A stretch of 64,000 bases of DNA from Microbulbifer celer (lineage in GTDB: Bacteria > Pseudomonadota > Gammaproteobacteria > Pseudomonadales > Cellvibrionaceae). How positions within the stretch are numbered: the first letter of the stretch is position 1; the number at the start of each line of letters is the position of its first letter. Both the position numbers and the translations under genes were made by a program. A model generated the notes under the pieces. That model did not search any database, had not been told where the DNA came from, and was given only the letters and a program-made list of their open reading frames with translations. This document shows, piece by piece, positions 29,056 through 37,304 of the stretch. The DNA is taken from contig NZ_CP087715.1 in assembly GCF_020991125.1 (NCBI RefSeq), positions 2,762,501 through 2,826,500 on the forward strand, read 5' to 3'.

Positions 29056-31861
29056 AGTGACGCTCCTCGCCGGCACCGCTGACATTCTCCACACAGCGGC
29101 TGCAGAGCTCCGGGTGTTCGCTGTTGCTGCCCACATCCTCACGGAAGTGCCAGCAGCGGCCACACTTGGGCGCATCCACTTTATGTACAGCGACACGCAG
29201 GCCCGCCAGCTCGGTTTCTTCCGCACCGGCTGCATCGGACAACGGCTGCACCGAGGTGGAGGAACAGATCAGAACAAAGCGCAACTCATCTTGCAGCGCG
29301 TCCAGTTTTTCCAGCAGGGCAGGATCCGCATAGAGAGTCACCGCCGCCTGCAGGGAACCACCAATGTTCCCCGCCGCTCGTTGCTCTTCCAGGACCTTGT
29401 TCACGGCGGTTTTCACATCGGCGATGGCATCCCAGAAATCGGAATCCATCACCGAGTCCTGCGGCATTTGCGGGAGCTGGTACCATTCCGCCAGCATCAC
29501 GCTGTCGCCGTTTTCTCCGGGCACAAACTGCCACAGCTCTTCTGCAGTGAAGCTCAGGATCGGCGCTACCCAGCGCACGAATGCCTGCACGATATGGTAC
29601 AGCGCGGTCTGCGCGGAGCGTCGCGCAACGCTGTCCGCCTGCGTGGTGTACTGACGATCCTTGATGATGTCCAGATAGAAGCCACCCATCTCTACCACGC
29701 AGAAGTTATGTAGTTTCTGGTAGATCTGGTGGAACTGGTAGCGATCATAAGCCGCGATGATTTCGTCCTGCAGTCGGGCCGCCTGATCCAGTGCCCAGCG
29801 GTCCAGCGCCAGCAGTTCGTCCGCCGGCAGCAGATCTCTATCGGGCTCAAAGCCCGCAAGGTTGGACAGGAAGAAGCGCGCGGTGTTGCGCAGGCGACGA
29901 TAGGAGTCGGCGGTGCGCTTCAGGATCTCGTCGGAGACCGCCATCTCACCACTGAAGTCGGTTGCCGCCACCCACAGGCGCAATACGTCCGCACCCATTT
30001 TGTTGATCACATCCTGGGGGGCCACGGTATTACCAATGGACTTGGACATCTTGCGGCCCTGTGCATCCACGGTGAAACCGTGGGTCAGTACCTGTTTGTA
30101 GGGCGCGCAATCATTGATGGCGATGGAGGTCTTGAGAGACGACTGGAACCAGCCGCGATGCTGGTCGGAACCTTCCAGATACAGATCCGCCGGGAAGCGC
30201 AGCGCGTCACGACGCCCCAGCACCGCATAGTGGGTCACGCCGGAATCGAACCACACATCCAAAGTGTCGGTGACTTTCTGATAGTGCTCTGCCTCATCCC
30301 CCAGCAGTTCTTTGGCATCCAGGTCGAACCAGACATCCATGCCGCCTTTCTCTACCAGCTCTGCGACCTTGTCCATCAGCGCCGGGGTATCTGGATGAAT
30401 CTCGTGGGTCTCTTTGTGCACGAACAGGGCAATGGGCACACCCCAGGTGCGCTGACGGGAGATACACCAGTCCGGGCTGGCATCCAGCATGGAATCGATG
30501 CGCGCTTTCCCCCACCCGGGGATCCACTCCACGGCGTCGGCGGCTGTCTGCGCGTGATCCAACAGGTCATTCTGTTGCATGCTGATAAACCACTGCGGCG
30601 TGGCGCGATAGATCAGCGGCGTTTTGGTTCGCCAGCAGTGCGGGTAGCTGTGCACCAGTTTATCTTCAAACAGCAGAACACCCTTTTCTTTCAACAGCTC
30701 GACAATCTTGCCGTCCACTTTGTACACGTGCTCGCCGGCAAACAGCGGCACGCTATCGCGGTAGACGCCGTTGTCGTCCACGTAATTCAGGGTCTCGATA
30801 CCGTAGTGCTTGCCGACATTGAAGTCGTCGGGACCGTGGTCCGGCGCGGTGTGCACACAGCCGGTACCGGCATCGGTGGTGACGTGATCGGCGAGGATCA
30901 GCGGCAGCTTTTTGTCGTAGAACGGGTGCTGGATTTTCAGGTGCTCCAGCGCCGCGCCGCGAATGCGACCCACGACTTCACCGCCTTCTCCATTGAGGCC
31001 CGCGGCTTCGAGTACCGCGTCTTTCAGCTCTTCCGCTACCAGCAGGCGCTCACCGCCAACCTGCACAATCACATATTCCAGATCTGCGTGCACAGACACG
31101 GCCTGGGAAGAAGGCAGGGTCCAGGGCGTAGTGGTCCAGATCACTACGGACAGGTCGCCATCGCCGGCATGACCGCCGGCGGCGTCGGCAATGGCCAGCG
31201 CGGTTTCTTCGGTGGCCGGGTACTTGACGTAGATGGAGAAGGAGGTTTTATCCTGATACTCCACCTCTGCTTCCGCCAGGGCGGAGCCGCCCACCACGCT
31301 CCAGTAAACCGGTTTGAAGCCGCGCGCCAGGTGACCGTTTTTCACCACGCGACCGAGGGCGCGGATGATGTCGGCTTCGAATTCGAAGTCCATGGTGCGA
31401 TAGGGATTGTCCCACTCGCCAAAAACACCTAAACGAACAAAGTCTTTCTTCTGGCCTTCCACCTGTTTGGCGGCGTATTCGCGACATTTCTGGCGGAAGG
31501 TTTTGTGGTCCACCTTCACGCCGGCCTTGCCGACTTTCTGCTCCACCTTATGTTCGATGGGCAGGCCGTGGCAGTCCCAGCCGGGCACGTAGGGGGCGTC
31601 GAAGCCGCTGAGGGTTTTCGACTTGACGATGATGTCCTTCAGAATTTTGTTAACCGAGTGACCGATGTGGATATCGCCATTAGCGTAGGGAGGGCCGTCG
31701 TGCAGAATAAACTGCTCACGACCGGCGCGGGCTTCACGAATTTTTTCGTAGAGCTTTCCTTCTTGCCATTTCTTCAGAATCTCCGGTTCCCGGTTGGGCA
31801 GATTGCCACGCATGGGGAAGTCGGTTTTCGGCAGATTCAGGGTCGCTTTGTAATCGGTCAT
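29048..31861 (-). CDS. ileS: Isoleucyl-tRNA synthetase
   Basis: Class Ia synthetase, 937 residues. The HIGH signature is in [16 protein letters not shown] (about residue 64) and KMSKS in [12 protein letters not shown] (about 605). The editing CP1 domain lies between them ([30 protein letters not shown]). A C-terminal zinc finger ([11 protein letters not shown] and CSRCVENV) marks the bacterial type 1 enzyme. First gene of ileS-lspA-fkpB-ispH. The upstream 430 bases are filled by two nested palindromes. Confidence 0.98.
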   Translation of the reverse strand: MTDYKATLNLPKTDFPMRGNLPNREPEILKKWQEGKLYEKIREARAGREQFILHDGPPYANGDIHIGHSVNKILKDIIVKSKTLSGFDAPYVPGWDCHGLPIEHKVEQKVGKAGVKVDHKTFRQKCREYAAKQVEGQKKDFVRLGVFGEWDNPYRTMDFEFEADIIRALGRVVKNGHLARGFKPVYWSVVGGSALAEAEVEYQDKTSFSIYVKYPATEETALAIADAAGGHAGDGDLSVVIWTTTPWTLPSSQAVSVHADLEYVIVQVGGERLLVAEELKDAVLEAAGLNGEGGEVVGRIRGAALEHLKIQHPFYDKKLPLILADHVTTDAGTGCVHTAPDHGPDDFNVGKHYGIETLNYVDDNGVYRDSVPLFAGEHVYKVDGKIVELLKEKGVLLFEDKLVHSYPHCWRTKTPLIYRATPQWFISMQQNDLLDHAQTAADAVEWIPGWGKARIDSMLDASPDWCISRQRTWGVPIALFVHKETHEIHPDTPALMDKVAELVEKGGMDVWFDLDAKELLGDEAEHYQKVTDTLDVWFDSGVTHYAVLGRRDALRFPADLYLEGSDQHRGWFQSSLKTSIAINDCAPYKQVLTHGFTVDAQGRKMSKSIGNTVAPQDVINKMGADVLRLWVAATDFSGEMAVSDEILKRTADSYRRLRNTARFFLSNLAGFEPDRDLLPADELLALDRWALDQAARLQDEIIAAYDRYQFHQIYQKLHNFCVVEMGGFYLDIIKDRQYTTQADSVARRSAQTALYHIVQAFVRWVAPILSFTAEELWQFVPGENGDSVMLAEWYQLPQMPQDSVMDSDFWDAIADVKTAVNKVLEEQRAAGNIGGSLQAAVTLYADPALLEKLDALQDELRFVLICSSTSVQPLSDAAGAEETELAGLRVAVHKVDAPKCGRCWHFREDVGSNSEHPELCSRCVENVSGAGEERHYA

Positions 31862-31962
31862 TGGTTATCTACTTCGGTTGTAGCTCGAGAATCAATTCAC
31901 TATTCACCCAGCCGCACTCCGCGCTATTCCGCTTACGAAGTACAAGACTGAAAATTTAAGCT

Positions 31963-32069
31963 GGAGTGCTGGGGATCAGGTTTCAAAACCGTCGGTGACA
32001 GGGACGTCACCGCCGGAGCGTACATGGATGTACTCGCAGCGATTTTGAAACCTGATACCCAGTGCTCCG
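31963..32069 (-). repeat. Nested palindromic element, copy B
   Basis: Perfect 14-base arms ATCAGGTTTCAAAA (31975-31988) and TTTTGAAACCTGAT (32043-32056), extendable outward with two mismatches (GGAGTGCTGGG and CCCAGTGCTCC). Inside: a hairpin CGGTGAC-AGGGAC-GTCACCG, then GCGTACATGGATGTACTCGC, the shared core in inverted orientation. Confidence 0.85.
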
Positions 32070-32146
32070 GCGCCACCGGGTAAGGAGCAGAGCACCAACG
32101 TCCTGCTCCGGGGCCCATACCTGGCCAGTACAGTGGCGGCACATCA

Positions 32147-32239
32147 CCGGGCATCAGTTTTCAGGACCGCTGTGAATACATCCATGTAAGCTGCGGCGCA
32201 AACATCCTGTTTGCGACGCTCCTGAAAACTGATGCCCGG
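32147..32239 (+). repeat. Nested palindromic element, copy C
   Basis: Perfect 20-base arms, CCGGGCATCAGTTTTCAGGA at 32147-32166 and its reverse complement at 32220-32239. Inside: core CTGTGAATACATCCATGTAA, then the hairpin CGCAAACA-TCC-TGTTTGCG (32197-32215). The right flank continues CGCTCTGCCTTCGC, as in other copies. Confidence 0.88.
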
Positions 32240-32293
32240 CGCTCTGCCTTCGCATCAAAGTACTGAATATTTTGATGCAGAGGAGTCGTTAAT

Positions 32294-33271
32294 TTAGTTT
32301 GAGTTGCGGTTGGCAAACCACGCTTTCGCGTTCTCAATATCTTCCGCAATTTTCTGTTTGAGTACGTCCAGCGACTCAAACTTCTCTTCATCGCGCAGCT
32401 TGTGACAGAAAGTCACCGCTATTTCACGGCCGTACAGATCGCCGTTGAAATCAAACAAGTGCACTTCCAGCAACGGCTTCGCGCCCTCGCCTTCCACAGT
32501 TGGCCGGAACCCCACATTCGCCACCCCCGCCACCTCCATACAGCTGCCCGCCATCGGACTGCCATCGGTACGCCTGGCGGTAACGGTATACACCCCCACC
32601 AACGGCGAGCGGTACCGGTGCAAACGCACATTCGCGGTAGGCGCTCCCAGCTGGCGCCCCAGGGCGCGGCCGCGGGCTACCAGACCGGTGATCCGGTACG
32701 GCTTGCCCAGCAACTGTTCCGCCAGCGCAAAGTCCGCACTTTCCAGCGCCTTGCGGATACGGGTGCTGCTCACCCGTTCACCGGCGACCTCCAGGGTAGC
32801 CGTATCTTCCACAGTAAAGCCGGCCTGGGCACCTGCCTGTTGCAACAAGGTATAGTCGCCGCTGCGGTCGCAACCGAAGCGGAAGTCATCTCCCACCACC
32901 AGGTGACGCACCCCCAGCCCATCCACCAGCACCTGCTGGACAAATGTCTCGGCACAGAGGCTGCGCAGGCGCTCATTAAACTGCAGGCACAACACCCGGT
33001 CCACGCCCGCCTCAAACAGTGCCAGTACCTTTTCCTTGAAACGCATCAGGCGCGCCGGGGCCTTCTCTCCGGAAAAGTACTCGTGCGGCTGCGGCTCGAA
33101 GATGATCGCCACCGCCGGCAGTTTGTGCTCCGCCGCGCGGGCCCGCAACTGACTGATGATGGCCTGATGGCCAAGATGAACACCATCGAATGAGCCGATG
33201 GTGGCCACACATTCCCGGTGGTCCGGCCGCAGGTTGTGCAACCCGCGAATCAGCTCCCGTTGCTCGTTCAC
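32294..33271 (-). CDS. ribF: Bifunctional riboflavin kinase / FAD synthetase
   Basis: Makes FMN and FAD from riboflavin and ATP. The N-terminal adenylyltransferase domain has GSFDGVHLGHQAIISQ (about 27-42) and VVGDDFRFGCDRSGD; the STRIRKAL motif follows. The C-terminal kinase domain has LGAPTANVRLHR and GVANVGFRPTV. 325 residues, normal length. It lies between murJ and ileS as in Pseudomonas; the two palindromes separate it from ileS. Confidence 0.96.
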   Translation of the reverse strand: MNEQRELIRGLHNLRPDHRECVATIGSFDGVHLGHQAIISQLRARAAEHKLPAVAIIFEPQPHEYFSGEKAPARLMRFKEKVLALFEAGVDRVLCLQFNERLRSLCAETFVQQVLVDGLGVRHLVVGDDFRFGCDRSGDYTLLQQAGAQAGFTVEDTATLEVAGERVSSTRIRKALESADFALAEQLLGKPYRITGLVARGRALGRQLGAPTANVRLHRYRSPLVGVYTVTARRTDGSPMAGSCMEVAGVANVGFRPTVEGEGAKPLLEVHLFDFNGDLYGREIAVTFCHKLRDEEKFESLDVLKQKIAEDIENAKAWFANRNSN

Positions 33272-33325
33272 AGTGCTCTACTCACCCTTGCAAAACCAAG
33301 CCGCGCAGTATACCGGATTTTGACC

Positions 33326-34954
33326 TCAGGATGTGGCCCGGAAGTGCCGAGGGCGCAGACCGCTGGCGAGCAGGGTCAGTCCGTATGCGGCACCGCCGGC
33401 GGCTACCAGTGTCCCCATGCGCCATACCCGTTGCCACCAGGGCCATTCGTGCCATTGCGGCCAGTAGTGTAGAAATGCGAGCAGCACCGCCGCCATGGTC
33501 AGGTTGGCCAGCAACAGGCGCAGGAGATAGCCCCCCCAGCCCGCCTCCGGTGTATAGACCCCCCCCTGGCGCAGACCGCGATACAGCAACCAGGCATTGA
33601 TGGCCGCCTGCCCGGCGGTGGCCGCGGCCAGGCCCATGTGGCCAAGCTGGAAATAGTGGTTCAGGGGAATCACAAACAACAGACTCAGGACCATTTTTGA
33701 GGCGATGGCGATCAGTCCGAATTTCACCGGGGTGGCGGTGTCTTGACGAGCGAAATAGCCCGGTGCCAGCACTTTGATCAGCATGAACGATAGTAGGCCA
33801 AAGGTATACGCCCTGAGTGACCAGGCGGCCATTTCCATATCCCGCGGGGTCATCTTGCCGTACTGGAACAACACCGTCAGCAGCGGCTCGGCGAGCACGA
33901 ACAGGGCAACGGCAGCCGGTAGCGCAATCAGTGTCACGCTGCGCAGGGCCCAGTCGAGCGTGTGCCGGAAAAGTCGCGGATCACCGCCGGCGTGTTGGCG
34001 GGAGAGGTTGGGCAGGATCACAGTGGCCACCGCCACCCCGAAAACCCCAAGGGGCAATTCGGTCAGGCGGTCGGAAAAATACAACCAGGTCACCGATCCC
34101 GTGGGCAGAAATGAAGCCAGTACGGTATCCAGCACCAGGCTGATCTGGGTAACGGAGACACCGAAAATGGCCGGTGCCATCAGGCGCAGGATCTTGCGCA
34201 CCCCCGGGTACTGCCAATCCCAGCGCGGCCGCGGCAACAGGCCCTGACCGATCAGGAACGGGATCTGGAACAACAACTGCACAACCCCGGCGACCAGCAC
34301 CCCCCAGGCCAGCGCCATCACCGAAGGTTCAAACCAGCCCGCGGCAATCGTGGCCGCGCCGATCAAGACCAGATTCAGCAGTACCGGGGTCAGTGCCGGA
34401 ATGGCAAAGCGGTCAAAACTGTTCAGTACCGCGCCGGCAAAGCCGGTGAGCGATATCAACATGAGGTAGGGAAAGGTGATGCGCAGCATCTCTGTCGCCA
34501 GGGCAAATTTCTGCGGCTCATCGCCGCCCCACCACCAACCAAAGGCAAACAGCCCGGTCACCAGGGGCGCGCACAGCACGCCGAACAGGGTCACCAACAA
34601 CAGGGTGCCACCGAGGGCACCGGCCACCCGGTCATTGAGCTCCCGCACCGCGGCAATCCCCCCCTTCTGGCGATACTCCGCCAATACCGGCACAAAGGCC
34701 TGGGCAAAGGCGCCCTCGGCGAACAGCCGGCGGAAGAAGTTCGGGATCTTGAACGCAACAAAAAACGCGTCTGCCGCGTCTCCGGCGCCGGTCAGGCGGG
34801 CAAACACCACATCCCGCGCCAGCCCCATAAACCGAGACAGCATGGTGGCGCTCCCCACTACGGATGTACCGTGCAGCAGGCCGCGCCGGGGGCTATCTTT
34901 CTTTTCCGATCCGGGCGGTAATTGCTCGGAATTCCGCTGCTCGGGCGTACTCAA
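33326..34954 (-). CDS. murJ: Lipid II flippase MurJ (MviN)
   Basis: Polytopic MOP-superfamily flippase moving lipid II to the periplasm. Family N-terminus LSRFMGLARDVVFARLTGAG, DAFFVAFKIPNFFRRLFAEGAFAQAFVPV, then about 14 TM segments. The start is uncertain: no ATG fits. A TTG at 34954, eight bases after GCGGAG, gives 543 residues with a short polar N-tail; the longest frame (from 35050) adds 32 unlikely residues. Divergent from the 46-residue gene. Followed at 54 bases by ribF. Confidence 0.92.
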   Translation of the reverse strand: MSTPEQRNSEQLPPGSEKKDSPRRGLLHGTSVVGSATMLSRFMGLARDVVFARLTGAGDAADAFFVAFKIPNFFRRLFAEGAFAQAFVPVLAEYRQKGGIAAVRELNDRVAGALGGTLLLVTLFGVLCAPLVTGLFAFGWWWGGDEPQKFALATEMLRITFPYLMLISLTGFAGAVLNSFDRFAIPALTPVLLNLVLIGAATIAAGWFEPSVMALAWGVLVAGVVQLLFQIPFLIGQGLLPRPRWDWQYPGVRKILRLMAPAIFGVSVTQISLVLDTVLASFLPTGSVTWLYFSDRLTELPLGVFGVAVATVILPNLSRQHAGGDPRLFRHTLDWALRSVTLIALPAAVALFVLAEPLLTVLFQYGKMTPRDMEMAAWSLRAYTFGLLSFMLIKVLAPGYFARQDTATPVKFGLIAIASKMVLSLLFVIPLNHYFQLGHMGLAAATAGQAAINAWLLYRGLRQGGVYTPEAGWGGYLLRLLLANLTMAAVLLAFLHYWPQWHEWPWWQRVWRMGTLVAAGGAAYGLTLLASGLRPRHFRATS

Positions 34955-35156
34955 TGCCAAAACTCCGCTTCCTGAGTGAATGGCCGGCAAGTCTACCCTA
35001 TTCACCGCGCTCCACCAGCGGTCGCCGCCGGCAGGCTCGAATAAAACCAATCGCGGGCGGCACTGTCACAACCCTACTTTTGACGCCAACCGGAACTATA
35101 CTCAGGTTATGCATTTGGCGAGCCGCAGGGACAGGCGGTAACAGAGGAGAAATGGA

Positions 35157-35297
35157 ATGACCATCAATGCGCTGATTATCGCACTGGTACTGGCGATCCT
35201 GTTGTACGCCGTGGTAGCCATGGGGCCGCGTCCCCAGCGGGTTCGGGTGCGGATAGACCAACCCCGTGACCACCGCTATCGTCGCCGCCAGCAGTAA
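35157..35297 (+). CDS. 46-residue single-pass membrane peptide
   Basis: Unrecognised small gene. ATG at 35157 after an AGGAG ribosome-binding site; it is preceded by ATGGAATGA, where an ATG-Glu-stop minimal frame overlaps the true start. The peptide begins MTINALIIALVLAILLYAVV, a single hydrophobic helix of about 17 residues, then a strongly basic cytoplasmic-type tail with many Arg (RPQRVRVRIDQ, RYRRRQQ). It lies 200 bases before pdsO in the same direction, in the murJ/pdsO gap. The coding call rests on the ribosome site, codon pattern and TM plus basic tail; function unknown. Confidence 0.65.
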   Translation: MTINALIIALVLAILLYAVVAMGPRPQRVRVRIDQPRDHRYRRRQQ

Positions 35298-35499
35298 CGT
35301 CATCCAAAGCGTAGAAGCCTGAACCGGGTTTCGGGGCACACTGCCACATTTCGCCATAATTGCTGCGGAATTTGCCCCATCCACGCCACGTGAGCGCCTC
35401 CTTGCGGGGGTTAAATGACACTCAACCGGAGAGGGAAACTCATCCCGACCGGACACAAAGAGCAGTCATTTCAATCCGACAATCGCAAGGAACACGATC

Positions 35500-36249
35500 A
35501 TGAAAAAGATGTTGATGGCAGCAACCCTGAGCAGCCTGGCCCTGAATGGTCTGGCCGTGAACAGTGCCGCCGCTTCAGAGGCTGGCGTGGAAAAAGAATT
35601 CGAGAGCTCTGCTCTCACCCCGGCCAAGCAGGCCACCGTATTTACCGGCGCTGCCGTTGCGGGCGCCGCTGTCGGTGGTCCGGTCGGCTTTATTGCCGGA
35701 GCACTGGGCGGCGCCTGGCTCGGCGAACAGATCAAGCAAGCAGAAGAGGCTGACATGCTAGCAACCCAATTGACCGAAAGCCGTACTGAACTGGGCAATC
35801 TGGCACAACAGCTGGACGCTGCACGCCTGTCCGCCAACGATGCCCAGGAACTGGCGCTTGACAGCCTGAGCTTTCAGATGCTGTTCACTACCGGAGACGA
35901 TGAACTGCAGGAAGCCCAGGAGCGCCAGGTCGCCGCCATGGCCGACTTTTTGATCCGTCACCCGCAAATGAAGGTGTACCTGGAAGGCCACTCTGACCCT
36001 CGCGGCAGTGACGGCTATAACAATGTGCTTTCAGACCAACGCGCCCTCAGTGTACAGCGCGCACTCGAAGCCTACGGTGTGGCCCCTGAGCGCATAGAGC
36101 GTCACGCTCTCGGTGCCAGCCAGTCACAGGCCAACAAAGGTGATCTGGATGCCTACGCCCTGGAGCGCCGGGTGGACATTCACTTCGGCACCTTCGACTC
36201 ATTGACCTCCGAGTCCCATACAGACCAGAGCGTCGCCGGCACCTTTTAA
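35500..36249 (+). CDS. pdsO: OmpA-family protein of the dedicated sortase system (PdsO-like)
   Basis: Exported envelope protein: signal peptide about 1-25 (SSLALNGLAVNSAAASEAG), a glycine-zipper hydrophobic segment (TGAAVAGAAVGGPVGFIAGA, about 49-68), a helical stretch (LTESRTELGNLAQQLDAARL) and a C-terminal OmpA peptidoglycan-binding domain (VYLEGHSDPRGSDGYNNVLS; SVQRALEAYGV; ALERRVDIHF). 249 residues. This architecture beside a PdsR/PdsS pair matches, from memory, the OmpA member of the proteobacterial dedicated sortase system (TIGR03789). No sortase or LPXTG protein is present here. Confidence 0.75.
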   Translation: MKKMLMAATLSSLALNGLAVNSAAASEAGVEKEFESSALTPAKQATVFTGAAVAGAAVGGPVGFIAGALGGAWLGEQIKQAEEADMLATQLTESRTELGNLAQQLDAARLSANDAQELALDSLSFQMLFTTGDDELQEAQERQVAAMADFLIRHPQMKVYLEGHSDPRGSDGYNNVLSDQRALSVQRALEAYGVAPERIERHALGASQSQANKGDLDAYALERRVDIHFGTFDSLTSESHTDQSVAGTF

Positions 36250-36571
36250 TTGACGTCTAAACCGGCCTCGACGCCCCAAACCAGGCACAGCCGCTCTACA
36301 AAAGTGGCTGTGCCAGTAATCCAGCCCCAGTAGTACTTGCCCTGTAAGTAGTAGCTTGCGCGCGGCCGACGCTGCGCGCCTTTTTGCTCCGCCTGTGACT
36401 ACGCTTTTTACGCGCGCTCATACCCCAGCCAAACGCCCAAAATCACTGCACAGGCGATCATCTCCCAACAGGCTTCAACCCTATTTGCCGGCAATCTTTG
36501 CCAGCCGCCCCAGAGTTCGGGCATGATTTTGCGCCATACAAGACTTATTACACGGTGCCGGAACACAACCC
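36250..36571. other. Intergenic region pdsO / pdsR with hairpins
   Basis: 322 bases. GGCACAGCC pairs with GGCTGTGCC at about 36284-36315 without a T-run; a second hairpin with GCGCGC arms near 36357-36381 is followed by CCTTTTTG and could terminate pdsO. No protein gene is credible. A promoter for pdsR presumably lies in the last 100 bases, but I could not identify one. Confidence 0.55.
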
Positions 36572-37264
36572 ATGACCAGTCCCACAATCGCCATCGTTGA
36601 AGACGAGATCGCCATCGCCGAAAACTACCGCGACGCCCTGCGCCGCACCGGTTACCAGGTGAACCTCTACCATACCCGCCCGGACGCACTGGCTGCGTTT
36701 CAGCAGCGCCTGCCGGATCTGGCAGTCATTGATGTTGGCCTGGGGGCGGAAATCGAAGGTGGCTTTGATCTGTGTCGGGAGCTGCGCGCCATGGCACCAA
36801 CCCTGCCGATCCTGTTTCTTACCGCCAGGGACTCGGAGCTGGACATCATTTCCGGGCTGCGCCTCGGTGCCGACGACTACCTCACCAAGGATATCTCCCT
36901 GCCCCACATGCAGGCGCGCATCAGCGCCCTGCTGCGCCGGGTCTCCATGATGCAGTCCCAGAGCGATGACGGCGAAACACTCAACCAGGGCGATCTCACC
37001 CTGGATGTTTCGCGCCTGCACTGCCACTGGCAGGAGACCCTGGTGGACCTCACCGTAACCGAGTTCTGGATCGTCCACGCCCTCGCCAAGCGACCGGGGC
37101 ACGTAAAGTCCCGCAGTCAACTGATGGAGGCAGCGCGCGTGGTACTGGATGACAACACCATCACCTCGCACGTGAAACGCATTCGGCGCAAGTTCCAGAG
37201 TATCGATCCAGAGTTTGACGCCATCAGCACCGCCTACGGTATGGGCTACCGCTGGCAGGCCTGA
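36572..37264 (+). CDS. pdsR: Response regulator of the dedicated sortase system (PdsR-like)
   Basis: OmpR/PhoB-type regulator, 230 residues. The receiver has DEIAIAE, phospho-Asp in LAVIDVGLGAEIEGGFDLC (about 53), Thr in LFLTARDSELD and Lys in DDYLTKDISLP; the C-terminal winged helix covers about 130-230 (LTVTEFWIVHALAKRPGHVK; NTITSHVKRIRRKFQSID). The GLGAEIEGGFDLCRELRAM stretch matches my memory of TIGR03787, the regulator of the proteobacterial dedicated sortase system. The kinase gene follows by 40 bases. Confidence 0.82.
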   Translation: MTSPTIAIVEDEIAIAENYRDALRRTGYQVNLYHTRPDALAAFQQRLPDLAVIDVGLGAEIEGGFDLCRELRAMAPTLPILFLTARDSELDIISGLRLGADDYLTKDISLPHMQARISALLRRVSMMQSQSDDGETLNQGDLTLDVSRLHCHWQETLVDLTVTEFWIVHALAKRPGHVKSRSQLMEAARVVLDDNTITSHVKRIRRKFQSIDPEFDAISTAYGMGYRWQA

Positions 37265-37304
37265 AACAAAACACAAAAGTGACCATTATCAAGAACGTAT
37301 CCCT

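Larger units (their letters stand above)
31862..32293. other. Intergenic region with two palindromic elements
   Basis: 432 bases between ribF (ending at 32294) and ileS (starting at 31861), both on the minus strand. No protein gene is credible. Copies B and C of the nested palindrome family occupy about half of it, in opposite orientation to each other. Transcription from ribF into ileS would have to cross both. Confidence 0.8.

Noticed and set aside
29729..31432. 567-residue open frame antisense to ileS
   Set aside because: Shadow frame; His/Gln-rich composition typical of the reverse complement of a GC-rich gene.
36548..37276. 242-residue frame antisense to pdsR
   Set aside because: Covers almost exactly the regulator gene on the opposite strand; the regulator's motifs are clear, this one has none.
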